Counted from the stretch's first letter, positions 36,268-44,489 are shown. The stretch is DNA of 64,000 nucleotides from Arcobacter sp. (GCA_020723085.1 DYJN01000001.1:92911-156910); one strand, 5' to 3'. Notes: generated from the sequence alone by a model not told the origin. Numbers and translations are program-made.

Positions 36268-37638
36268 ATGAAGAGGACCCTTCTGCGCGTGGCCCTGTTG
36301 GCGATGGCGATGTCCGCTGCGCCCGTCTTGCCGCAGAGTTCCCCCTCCAAGCGACCCTCCGCCACGGCGAAGAAAACGTCGTCGAAATCCTCCGCCAGGC
36401 GGCGCCGGCCCGTTCCCAGGCCGCCGCGGGTGTCCCCCCAAGCCAGGGCCGAAGCAGCGGCCGCTGTGGAGTCGCGCATCAAAACGGCGCCCGAAACCGG
36501 CATCGAAAACGCCGCCGCCATGGTGCCGCTCTACGAATTGATGTACCGTCAGGAGAATCACGTCGAGAACGGCCAGCCGCTCCGCGTGCTGCAGTTCGGC
36601 GACTCTCATACGGCCGCCGACGACTGGCCCGGCCAGTTGCGCACCCGCTTCCAGCAGCGCTTTGGCTCCGGCGGCCCCGGCTTCGTTCAGGCCGGCCGCC
36701 CCTACGCCGGCTTCCGCCGCCTCGATGCGAAGTCCGCCATGTCCCGCGGCTGGCAGACGCTCGGAGGCGTCCGGGGCGGCGACGGATTCGACGGCATCGC
36801 CGGCGTCAGCCTCGCCGCTGCCAGGGCGGGCGAGACGCTTTCTCTGGAAGCCGAAGGAGAAGTGCTCGAGTTCTTCTACTGGAACCAGCCCGGCGGCGGC
36901 TCCTTCGCTCTCGAGGACAACGGCGCGCTTCTCGGCGAAATCTCCACCGATGGCCCTTTGGGCCCCGGCTACTTCCGGAAGGATCTGGCCGCGGGCGTCC
37001 ATTCCCTCACGCTGCGCACTCTCACCGCCGCGCCCGTCCGGGTCTTCGGGTGGGTGCTCGAACACCGCAGCGGCATCACCTGGGAGACGCTCGGCCTCAA
37101 CGGCGCGCAGGCCGGCCTGCTGCTGAAACAGGACGCCGCCCTGCTCAAGGACCACATCGCCCGCCGCAATCCCGCCCTGATTCTCGTCGCGTACGGCACC
37201 AACGAATCGCGCCGCAAAGACTGGACTCTCGAGAGCTATCAGCAGACTCTGGACGGCGTGCTCCGCCTGCTCAGGGAAGCCGCGCCCGTGGCCAGCATTC
37301 TCGTCGTCGGCGCGCCGGATCAGTTCATCCGCACCCGCCGCTCCGCTGTTCCTCCTTCCGGCGCCGGCCAGGTTCTGGAGGCGCAGCGGAAGGCCGCCCT
37401 GGAGCACCGTTGCGCCTTCTGGAACCTCCGCGCCGCCATGGGCGGGCCCGGCTCGATGAAACAGTGGGTCCGCGCCGGTCTGGCGCAGGGCGACTACGTC
37501 CATCTCACCGCCGCCGGCTACCGCCTGGTAGGGGACGCTCTGTACGATCTGATCCTCGGACAATACGGCATTTTTGTGACCATCCGCAATAAAATCATGG
37601 GAGAAAACGGCAATGGATCGCCGGTCAAAACTCATTGA
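36268..37638 (+). CDS. second SGNH/GDSL protein, exported
   Basis: The 456-residue protein has a signal peptide (MKRTLLRVALLAMAMSAAPVL), a Lys/Arg/Pro-rich basic linker to about 60, and an SGNH domain: FGDSHTAAD with Asp-Ser at 112-113, AYGTNESRR near 309 and GDYVHLTAAGY with Asp/His near 409 and 412. The ATG follows the upstream stop directly, with no gap. Domain plan is like its neighbour (beta-rich insert between blocks) but the sequence is clearly diverged, so the pair likely arose by old duplication and may divide labour. Its 3' end overlaps the ACP gene by 26 bp. Confidence 0.88.
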   Translation: MKRTLLRVALLAMAMSAAPVLPQSSPSKRPSATAKKTSSKSSARRRRPVPRPPRVSPQARAEAAAAVESRIKTAPETGIENAAAMVPLYELMYRQENHVENGQPLRVLQFGDSHTAADDWPGQLRTRFQQRFGSGGPGFVQAGRPYAGFRRLDAKSAMSRGWQTLGGVRGGDGFDGIAGVSLAAARAGETLSLEAEGEVLEFFYWNQPGGGSFALEDNGALLGEISTDGPLGPGYFRKDLAAGVHSLTLRTLTAAPVRVFGWVLEHRSGITWETLGLNGAQAGLLLKQDAALLKDHIARRNPALILVAYGTNESRRKDWTLESYQQTLDGVLRLLREAAPVASILVVGAPDQFIRTRRSAVPPSGAGQVLEAQRKAALEHRCAFWNLRAAMGGPGSMKQWVRAGLAQGDYVHLTAAGYRLVGDALYDLILGQYGIFVTIRNKIMGENGNGSPVKTH

Positions 37639-37846
37639 AATCCTGAAGTCCGTGACAAAAAAAGACGTGGATATCGCCCCGGACGAGTCTCTTTTCGAAT
37701 CCGGCATCCTGGATTCGTTCGCCCTGCCGGACCTCGTCAGCGCCCTGGAGCAGGAGTTCTCCATCGAGATCCCGGACTCCCACCTGAACCCCCGCAAGTT
37801 CGAGTCCATCGAGCGCATTGAGGAATACCTGGATTCGAGGGCCTGA
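37613..37846 (+). CDS. acyl carrier protein
   Basis: The 77-residue acidic protein has the carrier fold of four helices. The phosphopantetheine site is Ser35 in GILDSFALPDL, where Asp34-Ser35 is the DS signature. The size and the sequence LFESGILDS resemble DltC-like specialised carriers more than the fatty-acid AcpP, whose motif is DSLD. The ATG at 37613 lies inside the upstream SGNH gene, so translation is likely coupled. Together with the KASIII-like gene 6 bp later, it suggests that the MBOAT here draws its acyl group from a carrier protein. Confidence 0.92.
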   Translation: MDRRSKLIEILKSVTKKDVDIAPDESLFESGILDSFALPDLVSALEQEFSIEIPDSHLNPRKFESIERIEEYLDSRA

Positions 37847-37852
37847 CCGGAA

Positions 37853-38785
37853 ATGGCATTTATCAAAGAATTTGGCTGCTGGCTCCCGGAGCACATCGTC
37901 ACGAGCGAGGAGGCTGGCTCGTGGGTCGGCTCTGACGCCGAATGGGTCAGGAACGTTTCCGGCATCGACGAACGGCGATTCGCGCCGGAGTCCGACACGG
38001 TGGCCGGCTTGGCGGCGCGCGCCGGCGCGGATTGCCTCCGGAGGGCTGGAATGAGAGCGAAGGACTTGGGAATGGTCTTCGTCGCCAGCGGGACATCGGA
38101 GCGGGCATTCCCCGGCCCGGCGTGCACTGCGGCGCGCCTCCTCGGCGCGGAAGGCGTGCCCGCGGTGGACGTCCCCATGGCCAGCGCCGGTTCGCTGTTC
38201 GCTCTCGCTTTGGCCTCCCGGCTGGCGGCGCAGCTCGGGGCGATCCTTGTCATCGGCGCCGAAAAGATGTCGCGCGTGGTGCTGCGCGAGCCGCGCGAGA
38301 AGGGCGTCGCCATCCTGTTCGGCGACGGCGCCGGCGCCTGCCTGGTGACGCCCGATGCGGGACGCTCCGAGATCGTGGACTCCATCCTCTGTTCGGATGG
38401 AACCCACGCCGAGGATCTGATGCTGGAAAACGGCGCTCCGCTCAAGATGAACGGCCGCAGCGTCATCTTGCACGCCTCGCGCAAGATCCCCGCCGTCATC
38501 CGCGCCGTGCTCGACCGGAACAAGGTCCCTCCCGCCGAAGTGCAGACCTACCTTCTCCACCAGGCCAACCAGAACCTGCTGGACAGGATCGCCTCGGCCT
38601 TGGGCATCGCTTCGGAGCGCTTCTTTTCCAACATCCGCCGCTACGGCAACACCTCGTCGGCTTCCATGCTGATCGCCGCCTGCGAGTGGTGCCGCGCCGA
38701 GGGCTTCCGCCCCGGCGCGCCGGTGGTCTTCGGCGCGTTCGGCGCCGGCTTCCATTGGGGCGCGTTGCTCGCCCGCGGCGTCTGA
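37853..38785 (+). CDS. KASIII (FabH)-like protein with Ser at the Cys position
   Basis: The 310-residue protein aligns with 3-oxoacyl-ACP synthase III along its length. The His and Asn of the triad are visible (His236 in LLHQANQN, Asn266 in YGNTSSAS), but the catalytic Cys of E. coli FabH is replaced by Ser111: DVPMASAGS against DVAAACAGF. Ser variants exist in natural-product pathways, such as DpsC, and act as acyltransferases or priming units. Here it probably loads or elongates an acyl group on the adjacent ACP; that is inference. It begins 6 bp after the ACP gene. Confidence 0.9.
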   Translation: MAFIKEFGCWLPEHIVTSEEAGSWVGSDAEWVRNVSGIDERRFAPESDTVAGLAARAGADCLRRAGMRAKDLGMVFVASGTSERAFPGPACTAARLLGAEGVPAVDVPMASAGSLFALALASRLAAQLGAILVIGAEKMSRVVLREPREKGVAILFGDGAGACLVTPDAGRSEIVDSILCSDGTHAEDLMLENGAPLKMNGRSVILHASRKIPAVIRAVLDRNKVPPAEVQTYLLHQANQNLLDRIASALGIASERFFSNIRRYGNTSSASMLIAACEWCRAEGFRPGAPVVFGAFGAGFHWGALLARGV

Positions 38786-38815
38786 AGCTGATTCCCGGCC
38801 GGCTTCTGGTGCATC

Positions 38816-39262
38816 ATGAAGAGCATGGGCAAGCGCTGGGTCCGCTGGGCTTTTCTGGGCATCTTGGTTGTTTTCGCCGGAATGCAGGCAGTCCGGCCGG
38901 AGAGGATCAACCCGCCCGTAAAAGCCGAATTCACTCTCGCGGCGCAATACGAAGTGCCCGGCGAGGTGATGGCCATTCTGGAGCGCTCCTGCGGGGACTG
39001 CCACTCCAACCGCACCCGCTGGCCTTGGTACAGCCATGTGGCGCCCGCTTCCTGGCTTCTGGCCGATCACGTCAAAGACGGGCGCCGCCATTTCAACATC
39101 GATGACTTCACGGAAGAGATGTCGCTCAAGGATGTCTGCCAGGAGATCCGCGTCGGCTCCATGCCCCTCATGAACTACCTGCTGCTTCATCCCGGGGCGA
39201 AGCTGGCGGGTTCGGAGATCCAGACCGTCTGCGCATGGACGAGCGGCGCAAAGGCGAAATGA
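38816..39262 (+). CDS. haem-binding domain membrane protein
   Basis: The 148-residue protein has an N-terminal membrane anchor (about 9-25) and a periplasmic domain with one CxxCH haem-attachment site, CGDCHSNRTRWPWYSHV, close to the haem-binding domain family that carries CxxCH and a downstream Trp/Tyr cluster. It would be a membrane-bound c-type cytochrome-like protein with a redox role. It follows the acylation cluster by 30 bp in the same direction, but no functional tie is visible. An alternative ATG lies 3 codons inside. Confidence 0.87.
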   Translation: MKSMGKRWVRWAFLGILVVFAGMQAVRPERINPPVKAEFTLAAQYEVPGEVMAILERSCGDCHSNRTRWPWYSHVAPASWLLADHVKDGRRHFNIDDFTEEMSLKDVCQEIRVGSMPLMNYLLLHPGAKLAGSEIQTVCAWTSGAKAK

Positions 39263-39325
39263 GCCGCCCGCCGCGCTGCCCGCGGCCCGCGATTGCGGGA
39301 AACTGAGAATGGAGGCCTGATCGGA

Positions 39326-39616
39326 ATGCCGGAAGACAAACCCAGGCGCATGGTTCACTGCGCCAAGCTCGGGCGGGAAATGGAAGGGCTTGACGAGGTC
39401 CCCTTCGACAACCATCCGCTGGGGCGGAAGATCTACGAGAACGTGTCCAAAGAGGCGTGGCGCATGTGGGTCGAGCATATGAAGATGATCATGAACGAGT
39501 ACCGCCTCAACCTCGGCACCCGCGAGGCCCAGGAGTTCCTGCTCAAGCAGATGGAGCAGTACTTCTTCGGCGAAGGCGCGCAACTGCCCCCCGACTACGT
39601 CCCGCCGCAACACTGA
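39326..39616 (+). CDS. yggX: YggX-like Fe(II)-trafficking protein
   Basis: The 96-residue protein carries the YggX pattern: MVHCAKLGREMEGLDEVPF, then LGRKIYENVSKEAWRMWVEHMKM and the C-terminal hydrophobic helix. In enteric bacteria YggX protects iron-sulfur clusters and handles iron. The start at 39326 has a GGAGG site about 10 bases upstream; a start further upstream would add a short tail outside the family. It sits between the haem-binding gene and a BNR-repeat gene. Confidence 0.9.
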   Translation: MPEDKPRRMVHCAKLGREMEGLDEVPFDNHPLGRKIYENVSKEAWRMWVEHMKMIMNEYRLNLGTREAQEFLLKQMEQYFFGEGAQLPPDYVPPQH

Positions 39617-39745
39617 AACGCCGCCGGCGCCGCTCCGGATGCCAAGGCCGCGGAGCGCGCCCCCTCGCGGGACCGCTCTGATACGCTGGCTGTCATCAAA
39701 CGGCGCGCCTTTCTTCTGTCCCTCCCCTCTGCTGCCCGGGCCGGC

Positions 39746-41083
39746 GTGGCGGGCCGTGCCGCCGGCTACCAGGGCATCTGGTACTGCAACCAGCCGAGAC
39801 AGGATCGCTACCGCTATAAATACAGCGGCGGCTTCGCCACCTATCCGCAACAGCACGCGCCCATCGCCATCTACTCGCCGGAAGCCCGCAAGACCTTCTT
39901 CTGTTACGGCGGCGTCGAGGGCGGCAGGCAGGAACTCCTGCACATGGTCTCGTATTACGACCACGCGCGCCACACCGTTCCCCGGCCCGCCGTTCTCCTG
40001 AACAAAAAGACGGACGATGCCCACGACAACCCTGTTCTGTCCCTCGACCCGGACGGCCGCCTGTGGGTGTTCTCAAACTCCCACGGAAGGAGCCGCCCTT
40101 CGTTCATTCACCGCAGCCGCGAGCCGTATTCCATCGACAGCTTCGAACAGGTGGCCGAGACAAACTTCTCCTACGGCCAGCCGTGGCATCTCGGCGGCCG
40201 CGGTTTCCTTTTCCTCCATACCCGTTACAACCGCGCTGCCGGCATGGGGACGGAGACCGGAAGGTGGCTCACTCAGATGACAAGCCCCGACGGACGCGCG
40301 TGGTCCGAGCCGCGCCAATTGGCCCTCGCTCTCCGCGGCCACTATCAGGTCAGCTGGATTCATGACGGCAAAGTGGGCACGGCGTTCGATGTGCATCCTC
40401 CGCCGCTCGGCCTGAATCAGCGCACGAATCTCTACTACATGGAGACCCGGGATGGCGGCGCCACCTGGCGCAAGGCGGACGGCGAGCCCGTCGAGTTGCC
40501 GGTCCGCAGCGAACAACACCCCACTCTCGTGCGCGATTATCGCCGCGAGGGACTGCTCGTCTATCTCAAGGATCTCCAGTACGACGCGCAAGGGCGTCCC
40601 GTCATCGTTTATCTCACCAGCCGCGGCTTCGAACCAGGGCCGGAACAGGGCCCCCGCCATTTCACACTCGCCCGCTGGACCGGCACGGAGTGGCTGTTCT
40701 CCGCCATTTGCACAGCGGATCACAATTACGATCACGGATCGCTGTACATCGAAGACGGCGGTCGCCTGTGGCGGTTTCTCGCTCCGTCCGCACCGGGCCC
40801 GCAGCCCTGGTCCACCGGCGGCGAAATTGAAGAATGGATCAGCCGCGATTCGGGGCGAACCTGGAAAAAAGCCCGCGAATTGACGCGCGGCAGCCGATTC
40901 AACCACACCTACCTTCGCCGGCCTTTGCACGCGCACCCGGACTTCTGCGCCCTCTGGGCCGACGGCGACGCACTGCATCCCTCGCCTTCTTCTCTCTATT
41001 TCGCCAACCGTAAGGGAGAAGTGTTCCGCCTGCCCTTCACGATGCGGCGCGGCGAACAGGAGCCGGAACGCCTGCGCGCGTGA
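39746..41083 (+). CDS. BNR-4 repeat protein (exported), start uncertain
   Basis: The 445-residue protein has the BNR-4 plan: KKTDDAHDNPVLSLDPDGRLWVFSNSHG near residue 87 and repeated Asp-box-like blades (DGGATWR, SRDSGRTW). Such beta-propellers bind or cleave polysaccharides. The first ordinary start codon in frame is GTG at 39746, but the in-frame sequence just upstream (39695-39745) encodes IKRRAFLLSLPSAARAG, a convincing twin-Arg signal peptide whose first codon is ATC instead of ATG. So either a rare start codon is used or the true start has been lost. CTG at 39686 is another possible start. Confidence 0.82.
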   Translation: MAGRAAGYQGIWYCNQPRQDRYRYKYSGGFATYPQQHAPIAIYSPEARKTFFCYGGVEGGRQELLHMVSYYDHARHTVPRPAVLLNKKTDDAHDNPVLSLDPDGRLWVFSNSHGRSRPSFIHRSREPYSIDSFEQVAETNFSYGQPWHLGGRGFLFLHTRYNRAAGMGTETGRWLTQMTSPDGRAWSEPRQLALALRGHYQVSWIHDGKVGTAFDVHPPPLGLNQRTNLYYMETRDGGATWRKADGEPVELPVRSEQHPTLVRDYRREGLLVYLKDLQYDAQGRPVIVYLTSRGFEPGPEQGPRHFTLARWTGTEWLFSAICTADHNYDHGSLYIEDGGRLWRFLAPSAPGPQPWSTGGEIEEWISRDSGRTWKKARELTRGSRFNHTYLRRPLHAHPDFCALWADGDALHPSPSSLYFANRKGEVFRLPFTMRRGEQEPERLRA

Positions 41084-41087
41084 AAAT

Positions 41088-41103
41088 GAGCGCCGGCGCG
41101 CTC
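41088..41103. terminator. possible bidirectional terminator hairpin
   Basis: A 6-bp stem (GAGCGC/GCGCTC) with a 4-base loop lies between the convergent BNR and TonB-receptor genes. It lacks a T-run, so the call is weak. Confidence 0.35.
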
Positions 41104-41132
41104 CGGCCCTTGCTTGCCCTGTCAGTCCGGCT

Positions 41133-43535
41133 TCAGAACATCCACTTCATCCCCGCCGAGGCCCATGCCCGCGGCGTGCGGAAGCCGTCCTCGAAATACC
41201 GCTGGTTCAGCACATTCTCCGCGCGCACATAGAAGCGCAGCGAGCGCACATCATCGAGCGGCAGCGTGTAGCTCGCCGCTACGTCCAGCTTCCGCGGTCC
41301 GCGGAACTCATATGGCCGGCTGCCGCTGCCCACAAAGAACGAGCCGGAGATGTAGTCGCTTGCCGCGAGGAAGTCTGCCGTCACCTGCCAGCGCCGCGTC
41401 AGCTGCTGCGTGGCCGTCAGCGTGAACATGTGCGGGAACACGCGGATCGACCGCAACGAGCCTCCGATCAGCGCGCTGCGCCGCTCGTCGGCGTTCGTGT
41501 AAGTGTAAGACGACGCCACCAGCAGGCTGCGGCGCGGCCGCGCCTCGACCGCGAACTCCGCGCCGCGCGCGAGCCCGCCGCCCATATTCACGTACCCGCC
41601 CCAGCGCCCGTAGGGGTCGTTCACCAGTCCCGAATAGCCGATCACCTCCTGCAGGCGCGTGTAAAAGTAGGTCGCGCTGGCGCGGTAACGCGATCCGGCG
41701 AAGTAGCGGTCCACGCCGAAATCGAAGGAAACCGTGCGTTCCGGCCGCAGTTGCGGATCGCCCAGCGGGCTGAACGCGCCCCAGAAGAACGAACTCCCCA
41801 TGCGCTCATAGAGCGTTGGCGCCCGGAACCCGTTGCCCGCGTGCGCGCGCAGCTTCGTGTTCGCAGATGGGATGAAGTAGGAGATGGCCGCATCGCCGGT
41901 GAGCGCGTCCGGCGGCGCCGTGAACGGCGCGTTCTGGTACAGCGGGAATCCCCCCTCGAATTTCGGCTTCGACAGGTCAAAGCTCTGATACCTGCCGGTC
42001 AGCCCGATCTGAAGCCGCTCGTTCAGGAGCCGGATCTGGTCCTGAAGGAACACCGCCAGGCTGCGTTGATGCGCCGAGGCGCGCGCGTTCACGCGCTGCG
42101 CCGGATCCGGGTTCTCGTCGCGCGAAGGGTTCTCGTAAAACTCCCGCTCCCATTCCAGCCCCGCGCTGAAGGCGTTCCACCGCGCCAGCGCCGCATCGGC
42201 GCGCGCCTGCACCGTATCGATGCGCCCTGCAAACAGGCTCGACGAATTGAACTGCGGCTGGTAGCCCCGCCCTCCGGGTCCGTTCCGGTTGTCACGCTCG
42301 GTGTCGACGTTCTGGTAGCTGAGCCGGTAGTGAAAGCGCGGCGACGCCTGCTGCGCCCACTGCACCAGCGTCGTCACAAAACGGCCTTCGCGGCGGCTGT
42401 CCGGATCGAGAAAATTGGGCGCGAACGTCGCGCTGCCCCACTGGAAAGGCAGCCCCCGGTCGCCCAGCCGCGCCTGCGCCGCATCCAGCGCGATGGCGCG
42501 GATCATGGCGCCCGGCGGCAGGCTCGCCTCCGGCGCCGCATAGGGGCTGGAGTTCACGCCCACCGTGCTCAGCGTCGCCCACACACGCCCGGAAAGCGAC
42601 GTGGTCGCCGTCGGGCGCCATTGGAGCTGCCCCTGCGCGCTCGAGTTGCGCACATTCTCCACCCCGTCCACTCCGCCGTTCACGTTCAGGTGCGCCACGC
42701 CTGCGCTGTAATACAGCCGGCTCCGCGCCGCTTCCCCGGCGATCTTCGCCAGCCCCCGGCCAAGCCCCAGCCCGCCGCCTTCGCCGCCGATCTCGCCGCG
42801 CGTGCGCCCGCCGCCCGGCTCGGTCACCAGGTTCAGCACACCGGCCGTGGCGTTGGTTCCGTAGACGCTCGAACCCAGCCCGCGGAGGATCTCCACGCGG
42901 TCGGTCTGGATCAGCTGCATGTCGCCGAGAAACGCCGTCGCGTCGCCCTGCACGCTCGCCGGATCGCGCAGCCGCATCCCATCGATCAGCACGCCCGTGT
43001 CGGCGGCTCGCAGGCCGCGCATCTGAATGCGCGTGAACGAGCCCGGCCCGCCAAGCTGCTGCACCCGCAGCCCGGGCACGAGCCGGACCGCCTCCGGCAG
43101 CAGGATCTCCTCACGCCTCTCCATCATGGCCCCGTCCACGATGTCCATGGCCTTGCCCGAATCGATCGTCGACTGCGGCGTCACGGCGGCGGTCACTTGC
43201 ACCTGGGCCGCCAGCCCGCGGATTTCGAGTTTCAGGTCGATCTCCGCCGTGCGGCCCGCTTCGGCCTTCACGAGCACGGGGCTGGCCTGATCCAGCGTCT
43301 CCGTGCGCGCTTCGATCAGGTACTCGCCCGGCGCCACCCGCTCGAATCGGAACCGGCCCTGCCCGTCCGTGGTGGCCGTCTGCTGCAAAGTCGCGTCGCG
43401 CGTGAACAGGCGCACGGTGGCTTGCGGAACCGCCGCTTGCGATGGATCGGTGACCGTGCCGGAGATGCCAGCCGGGCTCCGGCCCTGCGCGAAGACGCCA
43501 AGAGCGGAAAACAGAAATACAGCGAAATGTTTCAT
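41133..43535 (-). CDS. btuB: TonB-dependent receptor, probable vitamin B12 transporter
   Basis: The 800-residue outer-membrane protein has a signal peptide, a carboxypeptidase regulatory-like beta domain (about 22-110), a plug domain (DIVDGAMMERREEILLPEA, IQMRGLRAADTGVLIDGM) and a C-terminal beta-barrel ending in Phe (MKWMF), the outer-membrane assembly signature. The upstream cobalamin riboswitch identifies the cargo as cobalamin or a related corrinoid. Energy comes from TonB-ExbB-ExbD encoded elsewhere. It is larger than E. coli BtuB because of the extra N-terminal domain common in acidobacterial receptors. The symbol rests on the riboswitch and not on homology alone. Confidence 0.9.
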   Translation of the reverse strand: MKHFAVFLFSALGVFAQGRSPAGISGTVTDPSQAAVPQATVRLFTRDATLQQTATTDGQGRFRFERVAPGEYLIEARTETLDQASPVLVKAEAGRTAEIDLKLEIRGLAAQVQVTAAVTPQSTIDSGKAMDIVDGAMMERREEILLPEAVRLVPGLRVQQLGGPGSFTRIQMRGLRAADTGVLIDGMRLRDPASVQGDATAFLGDMQLIQTDRVEILRGLGSSVYGTNATAGVLNLVTEPGGGRTRGEIGGEGGGLGLGRGLAKIAGEAARSRLYYSAGVAHLNVNGGVDGVENVRNSSAQGQLQWRPTATTSLSGRVWATLSTVGVNSSPYAAPEASLPPGAMIRAIALDAAQARLGDRGLPFQWGSATFAPNFLDPDSRREGRFVTTLVQWAQQASPRFHYRLSYQNVDTERDNRNGPGGRGYQPQFNSSSLFAGRIDTVQARADAALARWNAFSAGLEWEREFYENPSRDENPDPAQRVNARASAHQRSLAVFLQDQIRLLNERLQIGLTGRYQSFDLSKPKFEGGFPLYQNAPFTAPPDALTGDAAISYFIPSANTKLRAHAGNGFRAPTLYERMGSSFFWGAFSPLGDPQLRPERTVSFDFGVDRYFAGSRYRASATYFYTRLQEVIGYSGLVNDPYGRWGGYVNMGGGLARGAEFAVEARPRRSLLVASSYTYTNADERRSALIGGSLRSIRVFPHMFTLTATQQLTRRWQVTADFLAASDYISGSFFVGSGSRPYEFRGPRKLDVAASYTLPLDDVRSLRFYVRAENVLNQRYFEDGFRTPRAWASAGMKWMF

Positions 43536-43569
43536 TCGCTCCTCCCTCGAGAGCTGCTTGTGGATTCCG

Positions 43570-43790
43570 CCGGCGTCAGGCGCCGGGGGCGGCGGCAGGT
43601 CTTCGGACTTGCGGGCGCTGCCAGCCTCTTGATCGAGGCGGCGTTCCTAATGGCCGCGGCTTCCCAGGAGCCTGCGCTCCCAGTGCCTTCTCTGCGGCGT
43701 TCGTTCCCGCTCACCGCTGCGGGGCAGTCCCGGATTTCCACCGGGTTCCCTCTTGCGTGGCCGGACGCGCCGGCCAGCCGCTTGCAATTG
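43570..43790 (-). promoter_or_regulatory. cobalamin riboswitch
   Basis: On the minus strand, just upstream of the receptor gene, the order of conserved elements is that of a B12 riboswitch: GGGAACCCGGTGGAAATCC, then GGGACTGCCCCGCAGCGGTGA, then GGCACTGGGAGCGCAGG-like segments, ending in the B12 box TCCGAAGACCTGCC (about 43594-43608). The outer P1 arms near 43770 and 43580 are partly complementary. It represses the downstream receptor when adenosylcobalamin is bound. End points are approximate. Confidence 0.93.
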
Positions 43791-43974
43791 AGATTATGGC
43801 CCCTGGAACTGCGCCCTGTCAACGGCGGGCTCGGGCTGCCGCGGAGGCGGCATCATCCGCCTGATTCCGGCGCCCCGGTGAGCGCCGGATTTACAACAGG
43901 AAATTCCGGACAACAAGGCTCTTCCTGCTCCGGGTGGTCCGCTTCCGAGTGGCGAAGCTGCGGCATAAGCTGCC

Positions 43975-44095
43975 ACCGCGCAGGAACTGGCGTTCAGAGC
44001 GGCATGCACGCGCCCGGATGAAGCGCTGCCTGATGTCTTGTCTCGGAAATAGTGGAGCGGGAGACGGGACTCGAACCCGCGACGTTCAGCTTGGG
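43975..44095. repeat. 121-bp direct repeat, left (attachment-site copy)
   Basis: The sequence is identical to 47788-47908. It comprises the 43-base 3' end of a tRNA-Gly plus 78 bp of the region beyond the tRNA. It marks the left edge of the small integrated element. Mismatches begin immediately outside both ends. Confidence 0.93.
44053..44095 (-). tRNA. tRNA-Gly 3' fragment left by integration
   Basis: Only the 43-base 3' part, from the anticodon onward to CCA, is present. The 5' half is missing, so it cannot fold as a tRNA. The intact gene is at 47866-47940. Confidence 0.88.
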
Positions 44096-44300
44096 CAATT
44101 AAACGCCGTTTGTAAACAAGAGACTTATGCATTCAAGGCGTTGATTCATGGCCACGTAACTCACTGATTCCTCGCGCCCGTCTTTGACCGCCGTCCTTAA
44201 TGGAGTAAATGGAGTAACGGCGGTTTCCCATTTGTCCTTCCCATCCTGACGGCATCATCGCGCCGCTTCCTCGATCGGCGAGCCCTCAGGAAACCCCAAC
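44096..44300. other. non-coding left end of the element
   Basis: The stretch contains a near-inverted pair, AAACGCCGTT (44101-44110) and AACGGCGGTTT (near 44216), and a short tandem GGAGTAAATGGAGTAA. No coding frame is supported. It may hold the left attachment arm sites of a lost integrase. Confidence 0.4.
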
Positions 44301-44489
44301 GTGAAACAGAGGAGGATTCGTGCGCCCAAGCGCGGAACGCCGAGCGCCACCACGCAAGAGATCATCGAGCACCTGCTGCGCCTGGCCGATCCGGACCGCC
44401 GGGATGACCCGGAGGCCGACACGACCATGCCGGTGATGATGCGCGTCCAGCGGCGAGTCATCCGCGAGGCGGTGAAGGAGAGGCCGTGA
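44301..44489 (+). CDS. small element protein of unknown function
   Basis: The 62-residue basic protein (MKQRRIRAPKRGTPSATTQE...) precedes the primase remnant and overlaps it by 4 bp, as small regulatory or accessory genes do in phages and satellites. No domain is recognised. It is annotated for its position and coupling only. Confidence 0.5.
   Translation: MKQRRIRAPKRGTPSATTQEIIEHLLRLADPDRRDDPEADTTMPVMMRVQRRVIREAVKERP

Noticed and set aside
35002-38523. 1173-codon minus-strand frame across the SGNH, ACP and KASIII genes
   Set aside because: It crosses several real genes with matching ribosome spacing on the plus strand and shows no family motif.
41430-44021. 863-codon plus-strand frame over the TonB receptor and riboswitch
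   Set aside because: It is antisense of the receptor and runs through a structured riboswitch; composition is not protein-like.
44053-44095. A second tRNA-Gly gene at the left repeat
   Set aside because: Only the 3' half is present; no 5' acceptor or D arm precedes it.
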